64,000 bases of DNA. Origin: Voacanga thouarsii. Its lineage: Eukaryota; Streptophyta; Magnoliopsida; Gentianales; Apocynaceae. The notes below the pieces were generated by a model. The model had not been told where the DNA came from. It made no database searches and was given only the letters and a program-made list of their open reading frames with translations. Made by a program: the position numbers and the translations under genes. Positions 46,592-57,840 of this stretch are shown in pieces (positions within the stretch are counted from its first letter, which is position 1; each line of letters begins with the position of its first letter). The stretch lies in the NCBI GenBank assembly GCA_026120185.1, contig JANUWF010001815.1, forward strand, positions 1,516,024-1,580,023, given 5' to 3'.

Positions 46592-49500
46592 AATCAGTGT
46601 AATGAGATGAATATTTTGATATAATAATATTTTGTCGGGACCTAATTATAATTATTGGATTTATTCTACCCATGCTCTAAATCTTCGGAAGGGTATTATT
46701 GTTAATAAAATAAGTATTTGAGGATACGTTTAGAATGAAAATTTATCAGTGCAATGAAACACACGTTTTGGTGTGAATTGTGCTATTCAGGATACCAGGG
46801 GCATTTTCATCATTTTGATCACGCCCAAGAAACTAATCGTGAATTTGACCAAATAGAAAAGGAATTGAAGAATTTAAGTATTACCAATGAATTCAATAGA
46901 ATTTTTGGAGTTGAATGGTGAAATAAAATATTTTTCTGTTCGAACCCGATTTTAGTCATTTCTGAAGAAAATAGAAAATCTCTGTTAAAAACGATGCATT
47001 TGGCATTTTGTGATTGGTAGCCCATAGACATGTGTCAATTTAAGAGAGGTTGCATAAAGGATTCATGCAAGATGCATGGAATTAAAGAATTACAAAATAA
47101 ATAAAAATCATGTGTAATTTTGTAATTAGAACACATCATTTGTGGTTCCTTTAGATTAAGGCCTTGTGCAGTTTCATTGGCCAATACATGGACCATGAGA
47201 AGGTGAATGAATGGCTGAAAATTAGCCAAGAAACCGATAGCCATGCAAGAAGAAATTAAGGGAATCTTTTTAGGAGAAAAATAGGTGGTTGTTGTGTAAA
47301 AATTTCGTTGGAACACACCGAAGTATATCCACCATTCAATTAATAAAAAAAAAAAAGAGATGAATGACCAAGATTGGATGGTGAATGGCAGTGAGAAGGG
47401 GCTGTTATACAGCCTGAATTTCGGTAGCCACAAAGGAAGAAAACCAAGAGAAAAAGAAATTAAACAAGAGAGAGAAAATGGCTAGTGTGTGTTCTTGGTG
47501 TTCTAGGTGAATTTTGAGAAGTTTTTAGAGCAAATCACTTAAAAAAGCCTTATATACAAGGTAAAACGCTACCTTGCTTGATTAAAATTGTTGTTGGATG
47601 AATAATAATTATGTTGATGTGAATTTCAACATGAAAATATTATTTTCATATCTTGATTTTGGATCAAAGTTAGGGTTTATGACTTTTGTGTATGAACCTT
47701 ATATGTGCTCATGTGTGTGCCGGCTACCTAGGGGTTTATGGATGGTGTTTTGTGTGAAGGATAATTGAGTATTTATGGTAGTTTGAAGGCTTGTTTCCAA
47801 TTGAGGAGATGATGATAAAAGTAGAATGAAAATGGAAGTTAATTGGTTAGAAAAATGGATTGTAATAGCTTTTGATTAGAAAAGATGAATTTGTGTTAAC
47901 TAAGTGTGACTCTTGTGAACTATTGGAATTTGGAAGTCACAGAATTAAAGATGATTTGAAGGAAAATTAAATGAATTAATGGTCCCAAGGTGTTAAAGGC
48001 TAAAGGAGAACAAAGGAAATCATGAATAGTAGAATTGAAGTAAAACTACTTGGGCTGTTTTTTCCCTATAACACATCACAGGAACTAAGATTCTGAAAAG
48101 GGCTTACACAAAATTAAAGTTAAGAGTCTTACGGTCATTTTTATATATCATAGAGCCAAATCGGAATTGTGGATTGAAATTTATGTGTAAAACAAAATCG
48201 TGTGTCAAAGCAGTGAAATTGCAGAAAAATGAGTCCGAAAATGGATGAACTTAAAGATGACTAATTGTGTGATGTTAGATGAAATGAATGCAACATAGGA
48301 AGTGAATCCCTTGTATATCAAGGGAGGAAGGATATGGGAAACGCAAAATGAAATAATCGAACAAATGATGAAAAAATGATGTGAACGAAAGTTGCATATT
48401 TTTCTTAACCGTCAACTAACCATTGGCCCCGTCGACTAAACGTAGGTTGGACATTAGCTACCCGTCGGCCACATCGGCTAACCGTCAGCTATTTTTTGGC
48501 CAAACATGATTTGACCTAAAAACGATATTTGTTGTAAGTTTATCAGTAAATGGCCAACGGAGCATTGAAAACAATAGAAACAGTGTCTGAACGGCCATAA
48601 ACGGGAAAGAGTTTAGTTAGGACACGAAGTGAGTCCCTTCGATTTCTAAAACCTTTTCAAATCTGGTGTGCTCCATCTTTCCATGAAATGCCATGTTTTA
48701 TACCGTCTTGGAAATACCTTAATATGTTTAAGGTTTATTTAAGCAAGATTTTTTTTATGCCATTTTAGGCTCGAATGAACTTCATAATTGGCTTGAAAAC
48801 CTTAATGGATGATTAAACCATGAATTTTGTGAATTTAGTCCTTTTTAGTTTAAATACTTTGGGATTTTTGAAAAGTGATGAATTTTGGATCGAGTGTTCA
48901 TGAATTGACTAGAATGCCCTTATTAGAACATTTTATGGAAATATGTTTGGAAACTTCGAATTTATTCTTTTTTGGGATTAGAATTCTAGATTTCTTGAAA
49001 TGTGTTCCTTTTGAAATCGGGTATTTGAAAATGATCCAAATGTCCTTATTAGAATGTTTTGTGAAAATATGTGGAGTTGAGTATTCGGTAAATGACTAAA
49101 ATATCCTTATTAGAACTCTTGTAAACACTTTTCAAATCGAATAAGGGTATGACCCAAATACCCTTGAAAAGTCTTTTGGAACCGGGCATAGGTAAAATAA
49201 CCTGAATGCCCTTGGAAATGACTTTTGGAATCGAGTATAGGTAAAATGACTCGGATACTTCTAAAAACTTGTTTTGATGTATGAAAAGAACTCTTTAACT
49301 TGTTTTAACACGGTTTTAAAAAATTATCTCTCGATATGGGATTAACATTTGAAAAATGACATTTTGATCCCGAAAATTATTTTATTGGCTTGATGTGCCT
49401 ATAGAATGAATTGATTGTCCTTACAGACCTACATGAATGATGATCTAACTTGCGAGTCAATGAGATCAAATTCTAAAAAGTGTTATTTTGCCCCAAAAAT

Positions 49501-50213
49501 GTTTGATTTGAAGATCCTATGGGATCAGATAACCCTCGGGCCTAATCAGTTAGAAGGGGTTGGTATTGGTGACATTGAATACTCAGTAAGGACTTTGATC
49601 TTTGAACTAGCCTACGTTAGAGTTAGACGACCCTAGTAACCTAGCCTAGTTCTAGGGATTGTCATACTCCAAACGGGGTGACAAGATATTGAGATGAGTT
49701 GTGATGGCTTATGGTGTGTAAGGTTGGTATGGAGATCACGGGCTTATGGTGAGTAACGTTGGTTTGGGGACCCCTAGCTTATGATAGCAAGAGTGTGTTG
49801 TGGTACACTAGTTATGTTGCGGTATACCTGAGCAAAGTATGTTGCAGTGTACTTATTCCAGTGATGTATGGTTGAGTGCTGTAAGCTACGGCCTCGGTAC
49901 AATGATACGTGTCACCAAAGGCAAGGACTGTAGGACTTACATACAGGCCGACCTTCTGTTAGATAAGTACTTGTAATTTGAAAATTGGGCCAATATTTTT
50001 ATTTTGAAACACCATTTTCTAAAAGTGATTGAGTTCTGAATAAACTCTTCTTTAGAGAGTTTTAGAATTGTTTCCAGTGAACAATTGATATGCTATTCCA
50101 CAAAATTTTTATGTACTCTATTCTTTCATAAAGCACTAGCACACACGGACTCACTGGTTGATTCATCACTCACATATGTCTTTTATCTTACTTTTGTAGG
50201 ATCCAGAGTTCAG
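46592..50213 (+). repeat. 3' LTR of Tekay 1, both ends missing
   Basis: Co-linear with the 5' LTR from about 33333 on, so the first ~82 bp are absent. It reads through the site where the 5' LTR holds the 4.3-kb solo LTR (48973-48990: GGGATTAGAATTC). The right end stops at 50213 inside the text that continues CAGACC in the 5' copy near 41276; the last ~325 bp of the LTR are lost at the fusion with Tekay 2. Confidence 0.9.
47551..47557 (+). promoter_or_regulatory. TATA-like box in the Tekay 1 3' LTR
   Basis: TATATAC within CCTTATATACAAGG, a palindromic context kept in three LTR copies (34260, 47548 and, minus strand, 59600). If active, transcripts would run rightwards through the inverted LTR junction at 50211. 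Confidence 0.45.
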
Positions 50214-53024
50214 TCCTTGCCTTCGGTACCACGTATCATTGTACTGAGACCGCAGCCTCCAGTACTTAATCCGTGCACCACCGAAATAAGTACACCACAA
50301 TATACTTCTGCTCAGGTATTCTGCAACATACCTAGTGTACCGCAGTATACTCTTACCAACCTTACTCACCAAAAACCAGGGGTCCTCATACCAACCTTAC
50401 TCATCATAAGCCCAAGATCTCCATACCAACCTTACTTACCATAAGCCAGAGGTCCCCATACCAACCTTACTTACCATAAGCCAGGATGACTTATCTCAAT
50501 AACCTGTCACCCCATTCAAAGTAAGACAATCCGTAGAACTAGGCTAGGTTACTAGGGTCGTCTAACTCTAATATGGGCTAGTACAAAGATCAAAGTCCTT
50601 GTTGAGTACTCAACGTTACAAATACTAACCTCTTCTAACTAATTAGTCCAGAGGGTTATCCAATTCCGTAGGATCTTCAAATAAAACATTTTTGGGGCAA
50701 AATAACACTTTCTAGAATTTGATCCCATTAACTCGCAAGTCAGATCATCATTCGCAAAGGCTCCGTAAGGCCAATCAATTCATTCCATAGGTACATTAGG
50801 TAAATAAAATAATTTTCGAGATCAAAATGTTATTTTTCAAAAGTTAATCTCATATGAAGAGATCATTTTTCCAAAACCATGTTGACACAGGGTGAAGAGT
50901 TCTTTTCACACATCAAAATAAGTTTCCAATAGTATCCAGGTCATTTTTCCTATACTTGATCACAAAAGTCATTTTTCAGCAGCATCATTTTACCCATACC
51001 TGATTCCAAAAGACTTTGTAAGGGTATTCGGATCATTTTAGCCTTACCTAGTTTGAAAAGTATTCATAAGAGTTCCAACAAGGATATTTTGATCATTTAT
51101 CGAATACCCAATTCCAAAGGTTTTCATAAAACATTCCTATAAGGACATTTGGATCATTTCCCAAATACCCGATTTCAAAAGGAATTCATTTCAAGAAATT
51201 CAGAATTCTAATCCCAAAGGAGGATTGAATTTAAAGTTTCCAAACACATTTCCCCAAAATATTCTAATAAAGACATTCTAGTCAATTTATGGATATCCGA
51301 TTCCAAAATTTACTATTTTCTAAAAATCCCAACTATTTAATCCAAAAATGACTAAATTCACAAAATTTGTGTTTTAATTATCCATTAAGGTTTCTATTCC
51401 GAATATGAAGTTCATTCAAGCCCAAAATGGCATAAAAACAAATCTTGCTCAGATAAACCTTAAACAAATTCAAAGATTTGCAAAATGGTATAAAATATAG
51501 CATTTAATGGAAGAATAAAGCACACTAACTTTCAAAATGTCTTAAAAATCAAAGGGACACACCACGTGTTCAAACAAAACACTTTCAGTTTACGGCCGTT
51601 CAACCATCGTTTTTCCATTTTCAATATTCTATTGGCCGTTTACCGATAAACATACACCAAACATCATTTTCGGGTCAAATCGTATTTGGCTGAAAAATTG
51701 CCGAAGGTTAGCCGACGTGCCCAATAGAATGCCAACATTTAGGCGAAGGTTAACCGACGAGACCAATGGTTAGTCGATGGTTAAGGAAAATGCTCAACTT
51801 TCGTTCACGTCATTTTTTTGTCAGTTTTTTTATTCTTTTGTTTCCTTTTTCACATCCTTTATCCCTTCATATATAAGGGATTCACTTCAGATTTTGCATT
51901 CATTTCATCCAAAATTACACAATTAACCATCGTTAAGTTCATCCATCTTCGGACTAATTTTTTAGAATTTCATTACTTGACATATGATTTTCTTTTGCAC
52001 ATAACTTTCAATTCACAACTCCAATTTGGCTCTATGATATACCAAAATGACCGTAATACTCTTAGATTTAATTATGTATAAGCTGTTTTCAAAGTTCTAG
52101 TTCCCATGACCGTAAGACCCTTACTTTAACAGCCCCTTCTCACCGCCGTTCATCATCAAATCTTGGCCAAGAATATTTTAAATCAATTAAGTATATGGTG
52201 GAATTCAAGTAGATGTCATCTAATGAAATTTTTACACACCAACCACCTACTTTCCTCCTCAAAATTTTCCTTCATTTCTTCTTGCATGGCTGCCTATTTC
52301 TTGGCCAAATTTCAGGCATTCAATCACCTTCTTGTGGTCTATGTATTGGCCAATCACAATGCACAAGACCTTAATTAAAAGGACCCACAAATGATGTGTT
52401 TCAATCCCAAAAATACACACCATTCTTCATTTATTTTGTAATTCTTTAATTCCATGCATCTTGCATGAATCCTGCATGCAACCTATCTTAAATTGACACA
52501 TTTCCATGGGCTACCAATCACAAAAATGCCACACGCACTATTTTTAACTGCGATTTCCTATTTTTTTTAGAAATGGCTAAAATCGGGTCTGAAACGAAAA
52601 AATATTTTATCTCACCATTGAACTCCAAAAATTCTATTGAATTCATTGGTAATACTTGAATTCTTTAACTCCTTCTCTATTTGGTCAAATTCACGATCAA
52701 AGTCACAGGTGCAATCAAAATAATGAAAATGCCCCCAGTAACCCGGATAGTATAATTCACACCAAAACGTGTATTTTATCGCACTGATCAATTTATTTTC
52801 TCAGTGTACCCTCACATTCTTTTTTTATTACTAATAATAGCCTTCCGAAGATTTAGGGTATGAGTAGAATAAATCCAATAATTATATCCAACTCCCGACA
52901 AAAATATTATTATACTAAAATATTCATCTCATTACATCGATCAACTTTTGTTCTGGCCATTGATACAAATTCTCATCTTGTTACAAATAGTAGCTAATCG
53001 AAGGTAAAAATGTGGGGCATTACA
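50211..53024 (-). repeat. 3' LTR of Tekay 2, truncated
   Basis: On the minus strand it starts TGTAATGCCCC at 53024. It ends at the CAG (50211-50213) shared with Tekay 1. Compared with its own 5' LTR it lacks about 0.6 kb near 52125 (corresponding to about 59175-59745), the segment with the TATA-like box, but keeps a region around 50214-50850 that the 5' LTR has lost. The two LTRs therefore carry different deletions. Confidence 0.88.
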
Positions 53025-53037
53025 TTCTCCCCTCCTT
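53025..53037 (-). other. Polypurine tract of Tekay 2
   Basis: Minus strand AAGGAGGGGAGAA directly before the LTR TGTAATG, about 30 bp after the pol stop. Confidence 0.85.
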
Positions 53038-53064
53038 ACAAAACATTTCGTCCTCAAAATTGGC

Positions 53065-54480
53065 TTACATCTGGAATAGTTCTTGATACTTTTTCAACAT
53101 CTTTGCTTCCGTTTTCCAAGTTGCATCTTGTACTAGATGATAATTCCACAACACCTTTACAAGTGGAATTTTCTTATTTCGCAATTCCTTTTTAGCATAC
53201 TCCAAGGTCTTAATAGGCTTTTCCTCATACTTCAAGCTTGGAGTCATCTCAATGGGCTCTTCTTTCAAAATGTGTGTGAGATCAACTACGTATTTTTGAA
53301 GTTGGGCCGCATGGAACACATTAGGAATACTTTGAAGTTCTATTGGTAACTCTAATCGATAAGTCACCTTTCCAATCCTCTCGACAATAGGGAATGGTCC
53401 TACATACCTAGGCGCCAACTTCTTCCCTTATCCTTTGATTTCCAATTGCCGTTATGGAGTCAACTTCAAGAATAAATTATCTCTTTCCGCAAATTCCAAA
53501 TCTCTCCTATGTCGATCTGCATAACCTTTTTGTCTACTCTGAACTACCTCCAGCTTGATTTCAACCATCTTCACAGCCTGTCAAACTTTTTAGATCGAAG
53601 GCATCTTATTCACCCGTCTTTCGTCGTAGTCTACATTTCCTTTTGTCTAAAGTTTCAAATAGGGCTATTCCAATTGTTTGATTGATAACTATTGTTGTAT
53701 GTGAATTCTGCCTATGCTAAATTATCAATCCACTTAATTCCAAAATTCAAATTGCAAGCCCACAATATGTCTTCCAAATCTCTATGTCGTTCTATCTGTC
53801 CATCTATTTGTGGGTGCGCTGATAGACTGAACTTTAAGGTTGTCCCATACCTTTGCTGCAATTTAGTCCAAAACTTTGAAGTAAATCTAGGATCTTGATC
53901 TGACACAATACTAGAGGGTACTCCATGAAGTCTGATCACTTCTTTCATATAGATTTTACTTAACTTCTCTAGAGAATTCTGTTAGTTAATGGGGATGAAA
54001 TAAGCAAATTTAGTTAGTCGATCAACTATTACCTATATAGTATCTCGTTGTCCTACTGCCGTGAGTAATCTCGTAATGAAATCCATAGTAATTTCATCAT
54101 ATTTTCACGATGGAGTAGGCAATGGTTGTAATAACTCTCTAGGTTGTTGTTGATTGGCTTTCTCTTGCTGACAAATTAAACATCGAGCTACAAAGTCCGA
54201 AATGTCCTTCTTCATACCAATCCACCAATAATACCGTTTTAAGTCCTGATACATCTTTACTGCTCCTGGATGGATAGTATACTTACTCTAATGTTCTTCT
54301 ATTAAAATATCTTACCTCATCGCTGAAAATTTTAGGATACAATATCGATCTCGATAATAATTCCATCATTGTCCCTTCGAAACTCATCTCTTCCCTTATT
54401 TGCCTCATTTTGCACTAACTTTTGCAACTCTTCATCATTATCTTATTCTTCCTTCAATTATCATAGGAAAGAAAGTTGAA
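53065..54480 (-). pseudogene. Tekay 2 integrase with chromodomain-type C-terminus
   Basis: Core keeps all three catalytic acids: KITMDFITRLLTAVGQRDT, SIVSDQDPRFTSKFWTKLQQ and DGQIERHRDLED. Stops replace Trp (after GQRDTI) and others. A frameshifted middle leads to an open 117-residue stretch (53065-53418): MAPRYVGPFPIVERIGKVTY, SIPNVFHAAQLQKYV, then IPLVKVLWNYHLVQDATWKT ending ELFQM. This is the GPF module and the chromodomain-like tail (L-V-W--H--ATWE pattern) typical of chromoviruses; such tails are thought to guide integration to chromatin. The zinc-binding part at about 54170-54300 is present but broken. Confidence 0.88.
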
Positions 54481-54555
54481 TGAAAATATTACTCAGTCTT
54501 ATTTCTCCATCTACTGCAATTGCTTCCAGTTCTGGAATTCGCAATATCCAGAAAG

Positions 54556-55987
54556 CTGATAAATTTACCTCCCTACTAAGGGTGGTTGCTACCGTGTTAG
54601 CTTTTTCTAGGATAATACTTAATTGGACACCAGAATTCTTTCAAAAATTCCATCCAACGATGTTGTCTTATGTTTAAATCCTTCTGGGTAAAAACATGCT
54701 TCAAACTTTTGTGGTCAATGAAGACTTCAAATTCAACTCCATACAAATAATGTATCTACTTCTTAAAAGTAAACACAATAACTGCCAACTCTAGGTCATG
54801 TGCAAGATAATTCTTCTCCTGGGGTTTTAATTTCCTAGTGATATAAGCTATCATCTTCCTTTCTTGCATCAATACTCCTCCCAATCCCTCCTTTGATGCA
54901 TCTGTGTGCACCTCATAAGGTTTGTCCATTATTGGCAATGCCAAAACAGGAGTAGAGCTTAAGCTCTTCTTTAGTTCATGAAAACTTCTCTCATACTTCT
55001 CAATCCAAACGTAAGGAAATTTCTTTTAGGTAAGTCGCATCAAAGGTGAATCTATCTTAGAGAATCTCTCAATAAATCTCTGATAATACCCTGCTAATCT
55101 TAGAAAACTTTATGTTTCAATTGGAGTCTCAAGACATTTCTAATTTGTCATCGCTTCAACTTTTGCAGGATTTACTGTAATCACGCCTTTAGATATCACA
55201 TGTCCCAAGAATGCTACTTCTTGTAGCTAAAACTCACACTTACTGAACTTTGCATACAATTTGGCCTCTTTTAACTTTTTCAATACTTTTCAAAAGTGTT
55301 GCTCGTGCTCTTGAGGATCTTTGGAGTACACCAGGATATTATCTATGAATATAACCACAACACTATTTAAGTAAGGCCGAAATGTTTGATGCATTAAGTC
55401 TGTGAAAACAACAGGAGCATTAGTAACACCAAAGGGCATCACTACAAACTCAAAATGCCCATATCATGTGTTAAATGCAGTTTTCAGTTTGTCTTCTTCC
55501 CGAATCCGAACTTGATAATATCCTTGCCTTAAGTCTAGTTTCGAAAAACATCCTACTCCCCTGCAACTGGTCAAATAGTTCATCAACCATGGGCAACGGA
55601 TATTTATTCTTTACCGTCACTACATTCAACCCTCAATTAATCTATACATATCCGTAAAGACTCGTCTTTCTTTTTAACAAATAATGTAGATGCTCCCCAC
55701 AGTGAAGTACTTGGTCGAATAAACCCTTACTCCATTAATTTCCATAGTTATTTCTTGATCTCCTGTAATTCTTTAAGTGTCATTCTATAAGGAGTCCTTG
55801 AAATTAGTTCTGCCAATAGCACTAAATCAATGAAAAACTCTACCTCTCTATGTGGCGGCAACTTCTTTAATTTCGTTAGAAAAACATCTAAATATTCATT
55901 CACAATAGGAACATCTTTGAGCTTCTTAACCTCTCTTGACTTATTAATTTCATAAGCAAAGTATCCAGAACACCATTTCCTAATCAT
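54556..55987 (-). pseudogene. Tekay 2 reverse transcriptase-RNase H
   Basis: N-terminal block FAYEINKSREVKKLKDVPIV, VEFFIDLVLLAELISRTPYR and GFIRPSTSLWGASTLFVKKK. The catalytic site, near 55330-55350, reads [15 protein letters not shown]: Asp to Asn at the second position of the pair. RNase H starts [20 protein letters not shown] and runs to [16 protein letters not shown]. Frameshifts separate the middle parts. Compared with Tekay 1 this copy keeps Trp in TSLWGA but has lost the RT active site. Confidence 0.88.
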
Positions 55988-56929
55988 TTTCTAGGCCTTG
56001 AGTCCCAATATGAAAGTATTACTTTTCCTTCCAGCCTCACCTACCAATTTCAATATAGGTTTCCTAAGCTGACAGAATCGTACTACTTTTTGCCTACAGT
56101 CAACTTGAATATGATATTGGGATAGCCAGTCCATGCCAAGATAGCATCATAATCTTCTATGGGCAAACATATCAAATCTCCTCCCAATAATTCATTTCCA
56201 CCAAAATCTTACATTCCTTATGTACTTTCTCACTATTCATTTACTTTCCCAATGGGGTACTAATAATCATTTCATAATGAAGTTTCTTCCCCTTTTGTCC
56301 CCATATCATCAAGAAATGAATTGGCAACAAAGTAATGCATAGAAGTGGGATCTACTAATATTTTAGCATCATGATTCAAAATAAGGAGCGTACCTTCCAC
56401 TACTGTGGCATGATTATCTGTCTTTGCCAATGCAACCACTTGAACATTCACTTGTGGTTTAGTAGGCCCAGGTCTAGAGATAGAAGCTTGTCCTAGGTTC
56501 TCTCTTTCTAGTCCTAACATCTACCCCTGATTATTTCTTTCCCTGTCTACTCCATCCTCCTATCTTTTGAGGGTGACGGTAATTGAATCTCTTATGCTCT
56601 ATCTTCCCATAATTCAAGCATCTAAAAAAGAGTTGTCCTCTAGTCAGGCCTCCCCTCCTCTACCTCTTTCCTTTCTTTTACTATCAAAGTCTCCAAGTTT
56701 TTTCTAACTCATCGAAGTTTACTTCAATTTTTCCTACTCATATTCTCATTTATTCCAGCATTCTAATTGACTCTAGTGACCGTCTCAACCAACGTTTGAA
56801 TGATATCAGCCATTTTCTAGAAAGTTTGAAATATAGGATGGTCTAAAATTGCAAGGCAGGGACCTTTCATATGCAGTTCCTCCACCATTAGCTCAGGGTT
56901 ATTTAGAGTAGTTCGTGATTAGGAGGCAT
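55988..56929 (-). pseudogene. Tekay 2 gag (internally deleted) and protease
   Basis: gag begins with an ATG at 56929 (MPPNHELL) matching the Tekay 1 start, but the Retrotrans_gag core is missing: this gag spans about 0.4 kb against about 1.0 kb in Tekay 1. The zinc knuckle reads CLNYGKIEHKRFNY, with Tyr at two of three Cys positions, as from TGT-to-TAT changes. Protease follows: VVEGTLLILNHDAKILVDP then TSMHYFVANSF, where relatives have DPGATHSF; the Gly after the catalytic region is lost. The downstream half is broken by stops near 56040-56200. Confidence 0.8.
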
Positions 56930-57137
56930 CCGTACAGTTTGTAGGGTTTTACTAGTATAACAATATACCATAACTCAATAGTAGGCACAAAAGGACTATA
57001 GTGCACATAGTAGGATCATAACATATATTCATTCTCGTTAAATACAAAGTCATTACAAAATTCGTGTACCAAGCACACAGTCATATACACTGGTCGAACG
57101 GTACATATCTTACTACATATATTCACATATCATCCTC

Positions 57138-57765
57138 CTACTCATCATCATCGCTGTCTGAGACGGAAGGTCCTGAATTAGTAGAAATTATATAGGACCC
57201 CGCTACATCAACCTCTTCATCTCCATCTGCATCAAGGTGCAACTAAGCTAGTATCTCTGGGTCTATCTCCAATTCCTTCTCAAGCTCCTCGAGCTAGAGC
57301 ATAGGCATTACTACCTCGAGTACTTCCTGATCCTCTCCTGTCTCAGCAGCCTCCAAACTCGGCATCTCCTCCTCAAATACTCCCGGTACATCCCCACCAA
57401 ACGCCTCCTAATCATCTTCAGACAACACTACACCGTTAGGGACACTGTCCTCATTATCACCTTGATGGCATGGTTCAATATCGCCATCAATTTTATCAGG
57501 ATCACCACCTACCTTCTCTATCTAACTATGTGGCAATAATGTCCTCTAAGTAGTAAGTGTCCTCTCCAGACTAAGGTCTCGCACAAATGGAGTAACAACA
57601 GGTACTGTCGGATGAAACGAGCTTTCGGTGAGATAAGGTGCCTGATGGCAGCCAGGGTCAAGTCCAGTCAAGATAAAACGTCCCGGCACGGTAGATCTTC
57701 CTAATCTTCCCATCATTATTACACTCATCCATTAGGCTCTTGCCCTTATCACTCCTATTCGGCAT
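57138..57765 (-). pseudogene. Acidic leader frame upstream of gag, unknown family (Tekay 2)
   Basis: Minus-strand counterpart of 41674-42330. It starts MPNRSDKGKSLMDE, shifts frame, then reads DPGCHQAPYLTESSFHPTVP and VVTPFVRDLSLERTLTT, followed by VGGDPDKIDGDIEPCHQG, FEEEMPSLEAAETGED and finally DADGDEEVDVAGSY with SDSDDDE and a TAG at 57138-57140. It lacks some stops of the Tekay 1 copy but has frameshifts of its own. The final stop and one internal stop are shared. Function unknown. Confidence 0.4.
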
Positions 57766-57827
57766 ACCTCCACATTGAATGAGTTCTATCAATCCCTATG
57801 ACGGTACCATAGTTCTATAAAACTGTA

Positions 57828-57838
57828 CTTTGATACCA
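57828..57838 (-). other. Primer-binding site of Tekay 2
   Basis: The minus strand reads TGGTATCAAAG two bases after the LTR end; the Met-tRNA complement is TGGTATCAGAG, with one G-to-A change. Confidence 0.85.
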
Positions 57839-57840
57839 AT

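Larger units (their letters stand above)
33251..50213 (+). mobile_element. Tekay/Del-type chromovirus retrotransposon, plus strand (Tekay 1)
   Basis: 5' LTR 33251-41598 (split by a 4.3-kb solo LTR), Met-tRNA-type PBS, acidic leader frame, gag, protease, RT, RNase H, integrase core, then a 3' LTR that lacks both ends (46592-50213). TGTAATACCCC LTR starts and pol text such as [18 protein letters not shown] and DPRFTSKFW place it in the Tekay/Del group. The integrase C-terminus, chromodomain, PPT and first ~80 bp of the 3' LTR are deleted near 46585. The left flank is CTTAA; no matching right flank exists because of the later fusion to Tekay 2. Confidence 0.88.

Noticed and set aside
50211..53024. 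Independent second solo LTR at this place
   Set aside because: It runs directly into a PPT and pol on the same strand (53025 onward), so it is the 3' LTR of Tekay 2, not a solo LTR.
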